From: Erythrobacter sp047872805
Lineage (GTDB): Bacteria; Pseudomonadota; Alphaproteobacteria; Sphingomonadales; Sphingomonadaceae
Length of the DNA: 64,000 bases
Assembly: GCF_047872805.1 (NCBI RefSeq)
Contig: NZ_JBLQUK010000005.1
Span: forward strand, 1-64,000
Reading direction: 5' to 3'
The stretch's first letter is position 1, and each line of letters opens with the position of its first letter. Below, piece by piece: positions 18,104 through 26,157 of the stretch. The notes under the pieces were generated by a model. The model saw only the letters and a program-made list of their open reading frames with translations. It made no database searches and was not told the DNA's origin. The position numbers were made by a program, and so were the translations under genes.

Positions 18104-18183
18104 TCTGGCTCGTTAATCCTTCAAAAATCTTTTGTCGCCGCCCGGACATGCCGTCCGCGCGAGTAAATACCTGGTCAAAGGCG

Positions 18184-18969
18184 TTAGTCGGGAGGATCGC
18201 TTCCCACAAAGCGCGCCTCCGTTTGTGGCCCTGACTCCTGTGGCCTTTGCTGACTTCTCGCCTGAAACAGCGTCAGCCGCGTGATCGCCTGTCCTACCCG
18301 GACCGAAGCGCGCGACGTATCATCGCGCCCATCCTTCATGCCTGAAACGCCCAAATGGACGACATTGTCGCGGCCCAATGCCACAGACAGCGCGGTGCGG
18401 TCCAGTGGCAAGACAGTCCCGCGCATTCCCGACCCCTCGGCATCGCAGCCCACGCGCCACGCCTGATCAAGCTTCTTGCGTCCATCTTCGCTGCTGTCGC
18501 TGGCATGCAGCAATAATGCAATCCGGCCTGTGCGGGCCTGTTCGTCAATCCTGCTGGAGCCAAGCACAATGTTGCCGCCGCGCATTTCCAGACCCAGCCG
18601 ATCAGTCAGACTGCGAATGAGCGCGCTTTCGATCTGATCCGGCAATTCCTCTGCGTAAGAGAGCGTTACGCCCTCGCCTGCGCCCTTGAAAGCCCGCAGC
18701 AGCGCGCGTTTCAGATGGCCATTGGCGATGGCGCTTTCAAGCTCAGCGCGGTCCGGCGCGATCCATGCTCCGCGTCCGGGTGCCTTGGCACCGGGATCGG
18801 GCAACACCTCACCTGTGGGCGAAATCGCCAGCCGGATTGCGTCGTCGCGCGCGACCGTCTTGCCGGATAGCACACAGCGCCGTTCGCTCTCGGAAGGCTG
18901 ACCAGCTTTCCGGGTTGATGGCGCATCAACGATGTCGGACGTCAGGCGCTCATTGGTTGGAGTCCGCAT
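18184..18969 (-). CDS. YlxR-type RNA-binding protein with C-terminal L7Ae-like domain (DUF448)
   Basis: The 261-residue protein begins with the YlxR/DUF448 fold. SERRCVLSGKTV (about 27-38) corresponds to the family's RxCxxC/S region, and GRGAWIAPDRA (about 64-74) to the GRGAW motif. A second domain of the ribosomal L7Ae/L30e kind (about 100-180) follows, with a charged tail. This two-domain arrangement is usual in alphaproteobacteria, where the gene lies between nusA and infB. ATG 18969 was taken because it lies 20 bases inside the end of nusA, giving translational coupling. An in-frame start at 19026 would lie deep inside nusA. Confidence 0.9.
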   Translation of the reverse strand: MRTPTNERLTSDIVDAPSTRKAGQPSESERRCVLSGKTVARDDAIRLAISPTGEVLPDPGAKAPGRGAWIAPDRAELESAIANGHLKRALLRAFKGAGEGVTLSYAEELPDQIESALIRSLTDRLGLEMRGGNIVLGSSRIDEQARTGRIALLLHASDSSEDGRKKLDQAWRVGCDAEGSGMRGTVLPLDRTALSVALGRDNVVHLGVSGMKDGRDDTSRASVRVGQAITRLTLFQARSQQRPQESGPQTEARFVGSDPPD

Positions 18970-20614
18970 CAGCGGCCTCCTGAATATCGGGCGTTTCCGC
19001 AGCAGCAGGCGCCGCCGGTTCTTCATCCTCGAACCAATGGGCGCGGGCTGCCATAATGATTTCGTTGCCCTGCTCTTCGCTCAGGCCGTAATCACCCAGC
19101 ACGCCGCCTTTGTCCTGTTCACGCTGCGGGCGGCGCATCGGCGGGCCATCTGCAGCATTGGCACGGCGGCGCGGAGCTTCGCGCTTCTTGGCGATCAGTT
19201 CATCGGTGGCCAGATCAGCCAGATCATCGAGCGTTTTGATTCCCGCTTTGCCCAGCGTGACCATCATCGCTTCGGTCAGATGCGGCAGTTCGGCAATGGC
19301 ATCTTCGACGCCCAGATCGCGGCGGATGACGCGGTGCGATTCCTCCTGCCGTTCCAGCGCTTCGATAGCGCGGTTTTGCAGCTCTTCGGCGAGTTCTTCG
19401 TCAAAGCCTTCGATGGCGGCGAGTTCGGAATTGTCGACATAAGCGACCTCTTCCAGCATCGCGAAACCTTCGGCCACGAGCAGCTGCGACAGCGTTTCGT
19501 CAACGTCGAGCTCTTCCTCGAACATCTTGGACCGCTCGGCAAATTCCTTGGAGCGCTTCTCGGACGCTTCTTCCTCGGTCATGATGTCAATCTGGTGACC
19601 GGTCAGCTGGCTCGCCAAGCGGACGTTCTGGCCGCGGCGACCAATCGCCAGGCTAAGCTGATCGTCAGGGACCACCACTTCGATCCGGCCGTCCTCCTCG
19701 TCCAGCACGACGCGCGCGACGGTGGCGGGTTGAAGCGCGTTGACGACGAAGGTCGCAATATCTTCGGACCACGGAATGATGTCGATCTTTTCGCCCTGCA
19801 ATTCCTGCACGACGGCCTGAACGCGGCTGCCTTTCATGCCAACGCAGGCACCGACCGGGTCGATGCTGGAATCGTGGCTGATGACACCGATCTTGGCGCG
19901 GCTGCCGGGATCGCGCGCGGCGGCCTTGATCTCGATGATGCCATCATAGATTTCGGGCACTTCCTGCGCGAACAGTTTGCGCATGAAATCCGGGGCGGCG
20001 CGGCTGAGGAAGATTTGCGGACCGCGGTTGTTGCGCTCCACCTTGGTAATCAGCGCGCGCACGCGTTCGTTGTTGCGGGCCGCCTCGCGCGGGATCTGCT
20101 GATCGCGGCGAATTACACCCTCGGCGCGGCCAAGGTTGACGATCACATGACCGAATTCGACCGATTTGATGACCCCGGTGATGATTTCGCCGGCACGATC
20201 CTTGAATTCTTCATACTGGCGCTCACGCTCGGCATCGCGGACCTTCTGAAAGATCACCTGCTTCGCGCTTTGCGCATCGATGCGGCCCAAATCGACCGGG
20301 GGCAGCGGATCGACGATGAAATCGCCGACGCTCGCGCCCGGTTGCAGTTTTTCCGCCTGCTTGAGATCGACCTGCTTGAAATAATCCTCAACCACTTCGA
20401 CGACTTCGACCACGCGCCACAGCGTTAGGTCGCCAGTGACCGGATCAAGCTTTGCTCGGATGTCGTTTTCGGCACCATAGCGGTTGCGCGCCGATTTCTG
20501 GATCGCCTCTTCCATCGCTTCGATAACGATCGATTCGTCGATCATCTTTTCCGATGCTACGGATTTCGCAATCGCGAGCAATTCTGCCTTATTGGCCGAA
20601 ATGGCACTGCCCAT
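18950..20614 (-). CDS. nusA: Transcription termination/antitermination factor NusA
   Basis: The 554-residue protein binds RNA polymerase and nascent RNA. It has the N-terminal domain (about 1-130), the S1 domain (GEIITGVIKSVEFGHVIVNL), tandem KH domains (about 235-350, with SHDSSIDPVGACVGMKGSRV and LSLAIGRRGQNVRLASQL), and two acidic helix-hairpin-helix repeats. The last part, including RRANAADGPPMRRPQ, is a tail. It starts immediately after rimP (stop and start share bases at 20614), so the pair is translationally coupled. Confidence 0.98.
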   Translation of the reverse strand: MGSAISANKAELLAIAKSVASEKMIDESIVIEAMEEAIQKSARNRYGAENDIRAKLDPVTGDLTLWRVVEVVEVVEDYFKQVDLKQAEKLQPGASVGDFIVDPLPPVDLGRIDAQSAKQVIFQKVRDAERERQYEEFKDRAGEIITGVIKSVEFGHVIVNLGRAEGVIRRDQQIPREAARNNERVRALITKVERNNRGPQIFLSRAAPDFMRKLFAQEVPEIYDGIIEIKAAARDPGSRAKIGVISHDSSIDPVGACVGMKGSRVQAVVQELQGEKIDIIPWSEDIATFVVNALQPATVARVVLDEEDGRIEVVVPDDQLSLAIGRRGQNVRLASQLTGHQIDIMTEEEASEKRSKEFAERSKMFEEELDVDETLSQLLVAEGFAMLEEVAYVDNSELAAIEGFDEELAEELQNRAIEALERQEESHRVIRRDLGVEDAIAELPHLTEAMMVTLGKAGIKTLDDLADLATDELIAKKREAPRRRANAADGPPMRRPQREQDKGGVLGDYGLSEEQGNEIIMAARAHWFEDEEPAAPAAAETPDIQEAADADSNQ

Positions 20615-21180
20615 CAGTCGTCTGCCTTCTCTTCATTTTCTTCTTCGATATCGTCGACACCGGATGTGTCGATGGGTCTTGTTGCAGCGATCAGCGCGTC
20701 GGTGAGGACGAGCTTTGCGCTGTGAATTTCTGCCTGCGGCAAGACCGCTTCACCGGCCTTTGGGTCGGTAATCGTGACCATGCCAGCGGCAATCCCGCCG
20801 AGTGTGCCCTTATAGACGCGCTGCCCGGCGAAACCTTTTTCCATCACGATCCGCGCGTCGTGCCCTGCCCAATTGGCAAAGTCCTTGTCGCGGGTAAGCG
20901 GGCGGTCGATACCGGGTGAGGACACTTCGAGATGATAGGCACCTTCGATCAGCACTTCGCCCGCTTCTTCGCGCGCATCCATCATCGCGGATATACGCCG
21001 CGACAGCTGCGCGCATTGGTCGATCACCAGCTGACCGGTTGCCGGATCTTCGGCCATAATTTGCAAAGCCTCACCGCCATCGCCCGCCTCGGACGGCATC
21101 ATCTTCACTCGCACCAGTTCAAACCCAAGCGCCAAAGCCTCAGGTTCGATCAGTTCAGTCAAGCGCGTGATGTCGCTCAT
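20614..21180 (-). CDS. rimP: Ribosome maturation factor RimP
   Basis: The 188-residue protein is needed for 30S assembly. It shows the N-terminal domain LIEPEALALGFELVRVKM, the GVYHLEVSSPGIDRPLTR-like stretch (here GAYHLEVSSPGIDRPLTR), then DKDFANWAGHDARIV and a C-terminal SH3-like domain with an acidic tail. It is the first gene of the minus-strand rimP-nusA-ylxR-infB-rbfA operon, whose promoter should lie between 21181 and the end of the PilZ gene at 21362. Confidence 0.96.
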   Translation of the reverse strand: MSDITRLTELIEPEALALGFELVRVKMMPSEAGDGGEALQIMAEDPATGQLVIDQCAQLSRRISAMMDAREEAGEVLIEGAYHLEVSSPGIDRPLTRDKDFANWAGHDARIVMEKGFAGQRVYKGTLGGIAAGMVTITDPKAGEAVLPQAEIHSAKLVLTDALIAATRPIDTSGVDDIEEENEEKADD

Positions 21181-21361
21181 GTGGTCCTTTTACCGGTTTC
21201 GTGTGACAATGCCGATATTGTGACAAAGCCGTTTCGCGCCGGCCCCTTGCGGCGCCAGCCCCTTCAAAGTGTCAACGATGTAGGGATTGATGCGCAATTA
21301 GGCTCAGGAACCGCGTTTGGCAAGCCTTGAACAAAGGATTGCGCGACAATGCGACGAAGTT

Positions 21362-21775
21362 CTATTTGGCGCCGGTCACCCAGGCGCACGCCTCCTCGCG
21401 CAAGGCACGCTGCGCTTCGCCTTCGAAACATTCCGCATATTGGCGCATGGCAAGCACCTGCTCGTCATTCTGTGGGTATTCGAACTCAAGGCCATTGGCG
21501 CCGCCACCGCTCCCCGTGAAAGAACGAACAATTGTACCGAATTGATCAATTCCGGCCAGTTGAAGGAAGACGCTTTCGCCTTCACGCAAGGGCTTCTCCA
21601 GACCAATCTGGGCACCGCTGCGTGATAGATCGACCAGAATGCAGCGCCGCGTATCGCACAGCGTCACCAACCGAGCCGGAACAGACAGGCGCAATCGCGG
21701 CGCGCTGCGGCGGCCCACCGTTACCGCGGAATCGCCTGAAAGCCATTGGTCATTGGTAGCAAAGGACACGTGCAT
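21362..21775 (-). CDS. PilZ domain protein
   Basis: The 137-residue protein carries the two c-di-GMP-binding motifs of PilZ: RSAPR (an RxxxR motif, about 23-27) and DLSRSGAQIGL (the D/NxSxxG motif, about 49-59). Beta strands ending in GLEFEYP and a helical C-terminus follow. It is stand-alone, with no glycosyltransferase or methyl-accepting domain, so it is probably a c-di-GMP-responsive adaptor. A second, similar PilZ gene lies 81 bases upstream on the same strand, suggesting duplication. No diguanylate cyclase is nearby. Confidence 0.85.
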   Translation of the reverse strand: MHVSFATNDQWLSGDSAVTVGRRSAPRLRLSVPARLVTLCDTRRCILVDLSRSGAQIGLEKPLREGESVFLQLAGIDQFGTIVRSFTGSGGGANGLEFEYPQNDEQVLAMRQYAECFEGEAQRALREEACAWVTGAK

Positions 21776-21856
21776 AATTGCACTGTGGTAAATGGAGAAG
21801 CTGAACAGCGGCTCGCCGCTCAGCTACGCATCATGGCGTAGTTGCGGCCCAGGCCT

Positions 21857-22270
21857 TTACCAATGGTTGGTGGCTTCACCCGATGTCCAACCGCGAACCG
21901 TTTCCAGCAATTCTTCCTGTTCGCGCGCAGCCAGCGCTTCTTGAAACTGTCGGATGCCGAATACAAACGCATCGCTTACAGGTATATCGAAATGCAGCGC
22001 ATTGCGGCCTTTTTCCCTGCGAGTAACGACCATGAAATGGTCGATCGGGCCGCAGCGAAGATACCCTTCGCTGCCGATCCTTAGCGGCTCTTCAATCGCG
22101 ATCAGGGCGCCGGTGCGCGAAAGATTGGTAAGGATACAATGCTGATTGCCAGTCACCGCCAGGAACAGTCCGGGCAGGCTCAATGGCAGGCGCGGCGCGG
22201 CGCGATGACTGGATTGAGGATCGTCTTCGGCCATGGTGGGGATCACGCGCTTAACCGGCAAGGCATTCAT
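21857..22270 (-). CDS. PilZ domain protein (paralogue of its neighbour)
   Basis: The protein has 137 residues from ATG 22270, or 125 from an internal ATG at 22234. It retains the PilZ RxxxR motif (RAAPR) and NLSRTGALIAI, then strands ending in ALHFDIP. It shares general layout and the R-A-P-R, LSR-G-A-I spacing with the PilZ protein at 21362-21775, so the two look like diverged duplicates. The binding motifs are intact, so c-di-GMP binding is plausible for both. It follows a small membrane protein gene by two bases, so the two are likely co-transcribed. Confidence 0.8.
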   Translation of the reverse strand: MNALPVKRVIPTMAEDDPQSSHRAAPRLPLSLPGLFLAVTGNQHCILTNLSRTGALIAIEEPLRIGSEGYLRCGPIDHFMVVTRREKGRNALHFDIPVSDAFVFGIRQFQEALAAREQEELLETVRGWTSGEATNHW

Positions 22271-22272
22271 TC

Positions 22273-22611
22273 CTATTGACCGTCACCCCAACCGCCGGAG
22301 CTGTTTACGCTCGTGCCGTTCGCTGCGGCATCGGACGGCGGAACGGCACTATCTTGTGAAGCGGCCGGATCACCATAGCCCCAACCGTCCTCTGCCAAGG
22401 CCCGCGCGCGCGCTTCTTCTTGAGCGGCAGCGATGGCTCGTTCGCCTATGCGTTCGGCCCGCTCACCATAATCCTGAGCCACTTTTGGAGCGACATAGGT
22501 CATGCCCAGCGTCATCAGTAGCCCAAATCCCAGCGAGCAAAGCACCAGCGCGCCGATGATAAGCCGCACCACTCCTGTCATGTTTTCAACGATTTCGACA
22601 AACGCCCGCAT
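22273..22611 (-). CDS. Small membrane protein of unknown function
   Basis: The 112-residue protein has one hydrophobic segment near residues 15-36 (IIGALVLCSLGFGLLMTLG). A charged, probably helical segment (about 45-75, Glu/Ala/Arg-rich) and a Gly/Ser/Ala-rich, probably disordered, C-terminus follow. No family was recognised. It is likely co-transcribed with the PilZ gene two bases downstream; 104 bases without a clear feature separate it from pspF on the same strand. Confidence 0.65.
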   Translation of the reverse strand: MRAFVEIVENMTGVVRLIIGALVLCSLGFGLLMTLGMTYVAPKVAQDYGERAERIGERAIAAAQEEARARALAEDGWGYGDPAASQDSAVPPSDAAANGTSVNSSGGWGDGQ

Positions 22612-22715
22612 GAAACTCGTCCTTAAAGCCGTCGCGCCTCTACTCCCGACTCCAGCTTGGTGGATAACGGGCGAGAGTAAACAAGCGGTTAGGGCAATGG
22701 ACCAGAGACTGCGTC

Positions 22716-23789
22716 TTATTCGCCTTCTTCCAACAGGCCATGCTTCTTTATCGCATGACGCAATTGGTCATAGCTCAGCCCCAGCGCCTTGGCCGTCTGG
22801 CGCTGATTCCAGCGGTGTTTGCCCAGCGCATGTTCGACAATCGCGCGTTCGTGCCGGTCAACGGCAAGGCGTAAATCATCGATCTGATCCAAATCTGTCG
22901 CGGTAGCCAACCCACTATTCGAAGACAAAGCACCCGAAACACCGGGGAGGGGTCTGGCGAAAGGCCCTGCCGCAGCTCCGGCATCCATCCGGCGATGCGC
23001 CGGAGCCTTTGGCTTCCACGGGCTATCAAAGGGGTCGAATTGCGCATGCGCGACCGGTGCTTCGGGATCATCCCAGCGATAGACCGCGCGCTCCACCACA
23101 TTGCGCAATTCGCGGACATTGCCGGGCCATTCGTATTCCTCAAGCTGGGCCATCACATGCGGTGCAAAGCCGGGCCAGCTGTGCCACTCCAACTCCGCCG
23201 CCATGCGCCGCGCAAAATGTTCAGCCAGCACCCCGATATCGCCTTCACGGACCCGCAGCGGAGGCAGTGTAATGACTTCAAAACTAAGCCGGTCGAGCAG
23301 GTCGGCGCGAAACTCGCCGCTGGCAGCCAGCGCGGGCAAATCGTCATTGGTCGCTGCCACGATCCGGACATTGACCCGGATCGGTCGCGATGAACCGATG
23401 CGCGTCACTTCGCCATATTCGACCGCTCTCAGCAGCCGTTCCTGCGCGCCCATCGACAATGTGCCCAGTTCGTCGAGAAACAGGGTGCCTTGATCGGCTT
23501 CTTCGAACCTTCCCGCGCGCGCTTTGGTAGCGCCGGTAAAGGCTCCCGCTTCGTGGCCGAACAATTCCGCTTCGATCAGCGTTTCGGGCAGCGCCGCGCA
23601 GTTCATCGTCACCAGCGGCTCACCCCAGCGTGAAGAGAGGCGGTGAAGACGTTCGGCGATCAATTCCTTGCCCGTTCCGCGCTCTCCGATGACGAGCACC
23701 GGGCGGCTCATCGGTGCCGCGCGGCTGGCGCGCTCGACCGCATCGAGAAAGGCACCGGACTGCCCGATGAAATGATTTTCGCGCTCCAT
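22716..23789 (-). CDS. pspF: Phage shock sigma-54 activator PspF
   Basis: The 357-residue bacterial enhancer-binding protein has no receiver domain, as usual for PspF. The AAA+ domain has Walker A GERGTGKE (35-42), the sigma-54-contacting GAFTGA loop (82-87), Walker B GTLFLDELG and the arginine-finger region EFRADLLDRLSF. A linker of about 70 residues precedes a C-terminal Fis-type helix-turn-helix (NQRQTAKALGLSYDQLRHAI). I chose ATG 23789 because PspF proteins begin next to the FIGQS motif; the longer frame to 23927 would cover the divergent sigma-54 promoter. It activates the divergent psp operon and PspA normally inhibits it. Confidence 0.93.
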   Translation of the reverse strand: MERENHFIGQSGAFLDAVERASRAAPMSRPVLVIGERGTGKELIAERLHRLSSRWGEPLVTMNCAALPETLIEAELFGHEAGAFTGATKARAGRFEEADQGTLFLDELGTLSMGAQERLLRAVEYGEVTRIGSSRPIRVNVRIVAATNDDLPALAASGEFRADLLDRLSFEVITLPPLRVREGDIGVLAEHFARRMAAELEWHSWPGFAPHVMAQLEEYEWPGNVRELRNVVERAVYRWDDPEAPVAHAQFDPFDSPWKPKAPAHRRMDAGAAAGPFARPLPGVSGALSSNSGLATATDLDQIDDLRLAVDRHERAIVEHALGKHRWNQRQTAKALGLSYDQLRHAIKKHGLLEEGE

Positions 23790-23817
23790 TCCCGAGATAT
23801 AGTGAGAATTCCCAAGG

Positions 23818-23836
23818 GTTGGCAATAGAGGCCAAC
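23818..23836. promoter_or_regulatory. Inverted repeat, candidate PspF enhancer site
   Basis: GTTGGC at 23818-23823 and GCCAAC at 23831-23836 form a 6-bp inverted repeat about 65 bases upstream of the sigma-54 promoter, a distance suited to an upstream activating sequence. PspF half-sites cannot be recognised from sequence with confidence, so this is a suggestion. Confidence 0.35.
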
Positions 23837-23889
23837 GCACTTTGTCAATCAGGGCGCAAAACTCCCGGAATTTCGCCGCTTTCAAGGTT

Positions 23890-23904
23890 TGGCACGCTGA
23901 TTGC
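23890..23904 (+). promoter_or_regulatory. Sigma-54 (-24/-12) promoter of the psp operon
   Basis: TGGCACG at 23890-23896, a four-base spacer CTGA and TTGC at 23901-23904 match the sigma-54 consensus (TGGCACG-N4-TTGC) at every fixed position. It lies in the 161-base gap divergent from pspF, oriented towards the psp operon. Transcription should start about 12 bases after the GC element, near 23915, leaving a leader of about 35 bases before ATG 23951. Confidence 0.93.
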
Positions 23905-23950
23905 AAAACCACTGGTAACGACTTCAAGATGCTTCACGGAGACCCCAACG

Positions 23951-24118
23951 ATGTACAACGCCGCTTTCTTTGGTACCAAACTTGGCAAATCAGCGCTCGC
24001 CAGCATTGCTGCGATGGTCGCCATGATTGCTTTGACCAGCCAGATGAATTTGGTAGCAGCCGATGCTCATATCGCGCAGCCTAATGGCGCAACCGCGCTG
24101 TCGGTTGAACTGGCCTGA
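23951..24118 (+). CDS. Small protein at the head of the psp operon
   Basis: The 55-residue protein has a conserved-looking N-terminus (YNAAFFGTKLGKSALASIAAM), one hydrophobic segment near 18-33 and a short polar tail that begins at DAHIAQPNG. The hydrophobic part could be a signal peptide with cleavage near VAADA, or a membrane anchor. It starts with ATG 23951 preceded by GGAG at 23936-23939, 36 bases after the predicted sigma-54 start site. The longer open frame from 23819 would cover the promoter and is rejected. No family was recognised; its position as first gene of the operon suggests a stress-related role. Confidence 0.7.
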   Translation: MYNAAFFGTKLGKSALASIAAMVAMIALTSQMNLVAADAHIAQPNGATALSVELA

Positions 24119-24419
24119 GCCGCGCATGAGCAAGCGTGACCCCAACGATTCAGGCCTTCCCCTCGGGCCGGAGCGCAGCGTTCCAGTCGCTGATGCCGCA
24201 CACAGTGATGCGCTTTCCCCGACGCGCAAACCCTCGTCCGGCGACGCTTCGGCCCACCCTCCGGGAAAGCTGATATCAAAGGGCGCGCTCTCACGGCTCG
24301 ACGCCGAAATCGAAGCCTTGCGCCGCAGCCCCACTCCGACGCAAACTAACGACCGTAGCGATTCCCGCGAAGACTCGCGCAGAGCCAGCACCAACCCATT
24401 TCTTGATGGAGTAGCCTTT

Positions 24420-25103
24420 ATGGGCATTTTCAGCCGCACCCGTGACATCATTGCTGCGAATTTCAACGACATGCTCGACAATGCGGATGATCCATCGAAG
24501 ATGATCCGCATGATCATCCTCGAAATGGAGGAAACTCTGGTCGAGGTTCGGGCCAGCGCGGCGCGCACCATTGCCGATCAGAAAGAAATGCACCGCCACG
24601 TCGTAAAGCTTGACCGGCTGGAGGCCGACTGGGGCGAGAAAGCGCAGTTGGCGCTGTCGAAAGACCGCGAAGACCTGGCCCGCGCGGCCCTGGTCGAAAA
24701 AAAGAAGGCGAGCGGCATGGGCGACCAGTTGCGCGCAGAGATCGCGGTGCTCGACGATGCCCTGCGCGCCTATGAGGAAGACATCGCCAAATTGCAGCAC
24801 CGTCTGCGCGAGGCCCGCAGCCGCCAGACGCAGATCGCCGCCCGCCTCGAAAGCGCGGAGAACCGCGTCAAACTGCGCACGCTGATGAGCACCGAGCGCA
24901 CTGATGAGGCGCTCGCCCGGTTCGACCAGCTCGAACGCCGCGTCGATTACGCCGAAGGCCGCGCCGACGCGCTCAAGATCGCAGAAGGCGGCACGCCTTC
25001 GCTCGCCGATGAAATCGCCGCGCTCGAAGGGGCAGACGCCATCGACGATGAACTCGCCGCAATGAAGAAAGCGCTCGGCAAGAGCGACGAAAGCAAGGGG
25101 TAA
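24420..25103 (+). CDS. pspA: Phage shock protein A (PspA/IM30 family)
   Basis: From ATG 24420 the product is a 227-residue PspA: GIFSRTRDIIAANFNDMLD amphipathic N-terminal helix, then LDNADDPSKMIRMIILEMEE and long coiled coils to about 185. A short C-terminal helix and ELAAMKKALG close it. PspA is an ESCRT-III-like protein that binds stressed inner membrane and restrains PspF. ATG 24420 has an upstream GGAG (24409-24412) and matches the family start. However, the frame stays open and protein-like back to ATG 24126 (98 further codons), so a longer form is possible. The gene follows the small protein gene and precedes pspB by six bases. Confidence 0.9.
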   Translation: MGIFSRTRDIIAANFNDMLDNADDPSKMIRMIILEMEETLVEVRASAARTIADQKEMHRHVVKLDRLEADWGEKAQLALSKDREDLARAALVEKKKASGMGDQLRAEIAVLDDALRAYEEDIAKLQHRLREARSRQTQIAARLESAENRVKLRTLMSTERTDEALARFDQLERRVDYAEGRADALKIAEGGTPSLADEIAALEGADAIDDELAAMKKALGKSDESKG

Positions 25104-25109
25104 ATAGCC

Positions 25110-25409
25110 ATGGAAGAATTTTTCATCATCCCGGCCGTTGTGATCGGCCTGCCTTGGCTGATCCTGCACTATGTCACCAAGTGGAAAACCGCCGCGACCA
25201 TCACCAGCGATGACGAAGTGCTGCTGGAGGAACTCTACAACCTCGCCAAGCGGCTGGATGAACGGATGGACACGGTCGAACGGCTCGTCGCCACCGACGA
25301 CCCCAGCTTTAACCCGGTGAAACGGCTTCAGGCCGATCAGGAACGAGACAATCAGCAATTGCGCGAGCTTGAACAGCTGATCGCCGAGAAAAAAGGAGCC
25401 ATGCAATGA
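25110..25409 (+). CDS. pspB: Phage shock protein B
   Basis: The 99-residue protein has one N-terminal membrane helix (about 3-21, FFIIPAVVIGLPWLIL). A cytoplasmic coiled coil follows with the PspB core RLDERMDTVERLVATDDPSF (about 47-66), comparable to the E. coli PspB RMRERIQALESILDA region, and a longer charged C-terminal tail than in enterobacteria. PspB works with PspC at the inner membrane to relieve PspA inhibition of PspF. Its stop overlaps the pspC start by four bases, giving translational coupling. The seven genes downstream of pspC share its helix-plus-coil layout. Confidence 0.9.
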   Translation: MEEFFIIPAVVIGLPWLILHYVTKWKTAATITSDDEVLLEELYNLAKRLDERMDTVERLVATDDPSFNPVKRLQADQERDNQQLRELEQLIAEKKGAMQ

Positions 25410-25783
25410 ACAGCCCCCGCACCACGCTTTACCGCGACAGCCACCACGCCAAATTGATGGGGGTGTGTTCGGGGATCGCCAATTATACCGGGGTTGATCG
25501 CAATTGGATCCGGATCGGCGCCGTGATTTCGATCTTCCTTACCGGGGGATGGTCAATCCCTGCCTATTTCATCGCCGGTTTCGTGCTCAACAAGAAACCG
25601 CCCTATCTCTATGGCGATGCGCAGGAAGAGAAATACTGGCAGCGCGTCCGGCAGAGCCCGAAGCGCACCGCGCGTGAAATCCGCGCCCGGTTCCGCGACA
25701 TCGACCGCCGTCTGGCCGACGTGGAAACATACTATGTCAGCAACAATCCGCGCCTGACCGCCGAGATTGAGCGACTGCGCTGA
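25406..25783 (+). CDS. pspC: Phage shock protein C
   Basis: The 125-residue protein carries the PspC domain at its N-terminus (KLMGVCSGIANYTGVDRNWIRIGAVI, written here as two overlapping parts KLMGVCSGIANY and GVDRNWIRIGAV). A membrane helix follows (about 36-58), then a cytoplasmic region with a leucine-rich coil (FRDIDRRLADVETYYVSN). PspC senses envelope stress together with PspB and binds PspA. It overlaps pspB by four bases. A 47-base gap with GGAGGG at 25818-25823 precedes the first paralogue of the array. Confidence 0.93.
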   Translation: MNSPRTTLYRDSHHAKLMGVCSGIANYTGVDRNWIRIGAVISIFLTGGWSIPAYFIAGFVLNKKPPYLYGDAQEEKYWQRVRQSPKRTAREIRARFRDIDRRLADVETYYVSNNPRLTAEIERLR

Positions 25784-25830
25784 GCCAAACAGTTCGAACC
25801 GAAAAGTCACACACAGGGAGGGACGCAATC

Positions 25831-26157
25831 ATGGACAGCGGAACACTTGGGGTCATGATACCGATCATTGCGATCGTCATGGGATGCTCGATTGCGATCA
25901 TGGGCGTATGGACCAAGCACAAGCAGAAGATCGCCGAATTGCAGGTCAATGCAACCGCTGAACACACCGCCGAAAAGGCCGCGCAATATGCCAGCCAGGT
26001 CGCCAAGCTTGAGGACCGGGTTCAAGTGCTCGAACGCATCGTCACTGATCGCGGTTATGACATTGCCACCCAAATCGAAGCGCTGCGCGATATCCGCACG
26101 GTGGAAAGCCGCGATGCCGGGGTTCCGCTCAATATCAGCAAGAAGGAACAGGTGTGA
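25831..26157 (+). CDS. PspB-like small membrane coiled-coil protein 1 of 7
   Basis: The 108-residue protein has one membrane helix (about 7-28) with a short outside end and an Ala/Glu/Lys-rich coil. The repeat core is RVQVLERIVTDRGYDIATQI followed by EALRD (about 64-87). The C-terminus has GVPLNISKKE, also seen in protein 2. The core parallels the PspB segment in pspB. The start is ATG 25831 with GGAGGG at 25818-25823. It opens the tandem array, 47 bases after pspC, and its stop overlaps the next start by one base (TGATG). Confidence 0.85.
   Translation: MDSGTLGVMIPIIAIVMGCSIAIMGVWTKHKQKIAELQVNATAEHTAEKAAQYASQVAKLEDRVQVLERIVTDRGYDIATQIEALRDIRTVESRDAGVPLNISKKEQV

Noticed and set aside
15467..18116. 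Long plus-strand open frames over infB (549 and about 310 codons)
   Set aside because: infB is a clear full-length family member on the minus strand; the antisense frames have composition of shadow translations (His/Arg- or Ser-rich) and no recognised domain.
18932..20428. A 498-codon plus-strand open frame over nusA
   Set aside because: Antisense shadow of the well-supported nusA.
23819..23950. Longer start for the small psp-leader protein at 23819
   Set aside because: It would put the sigma-54 promoter and its start site inside the coding region.
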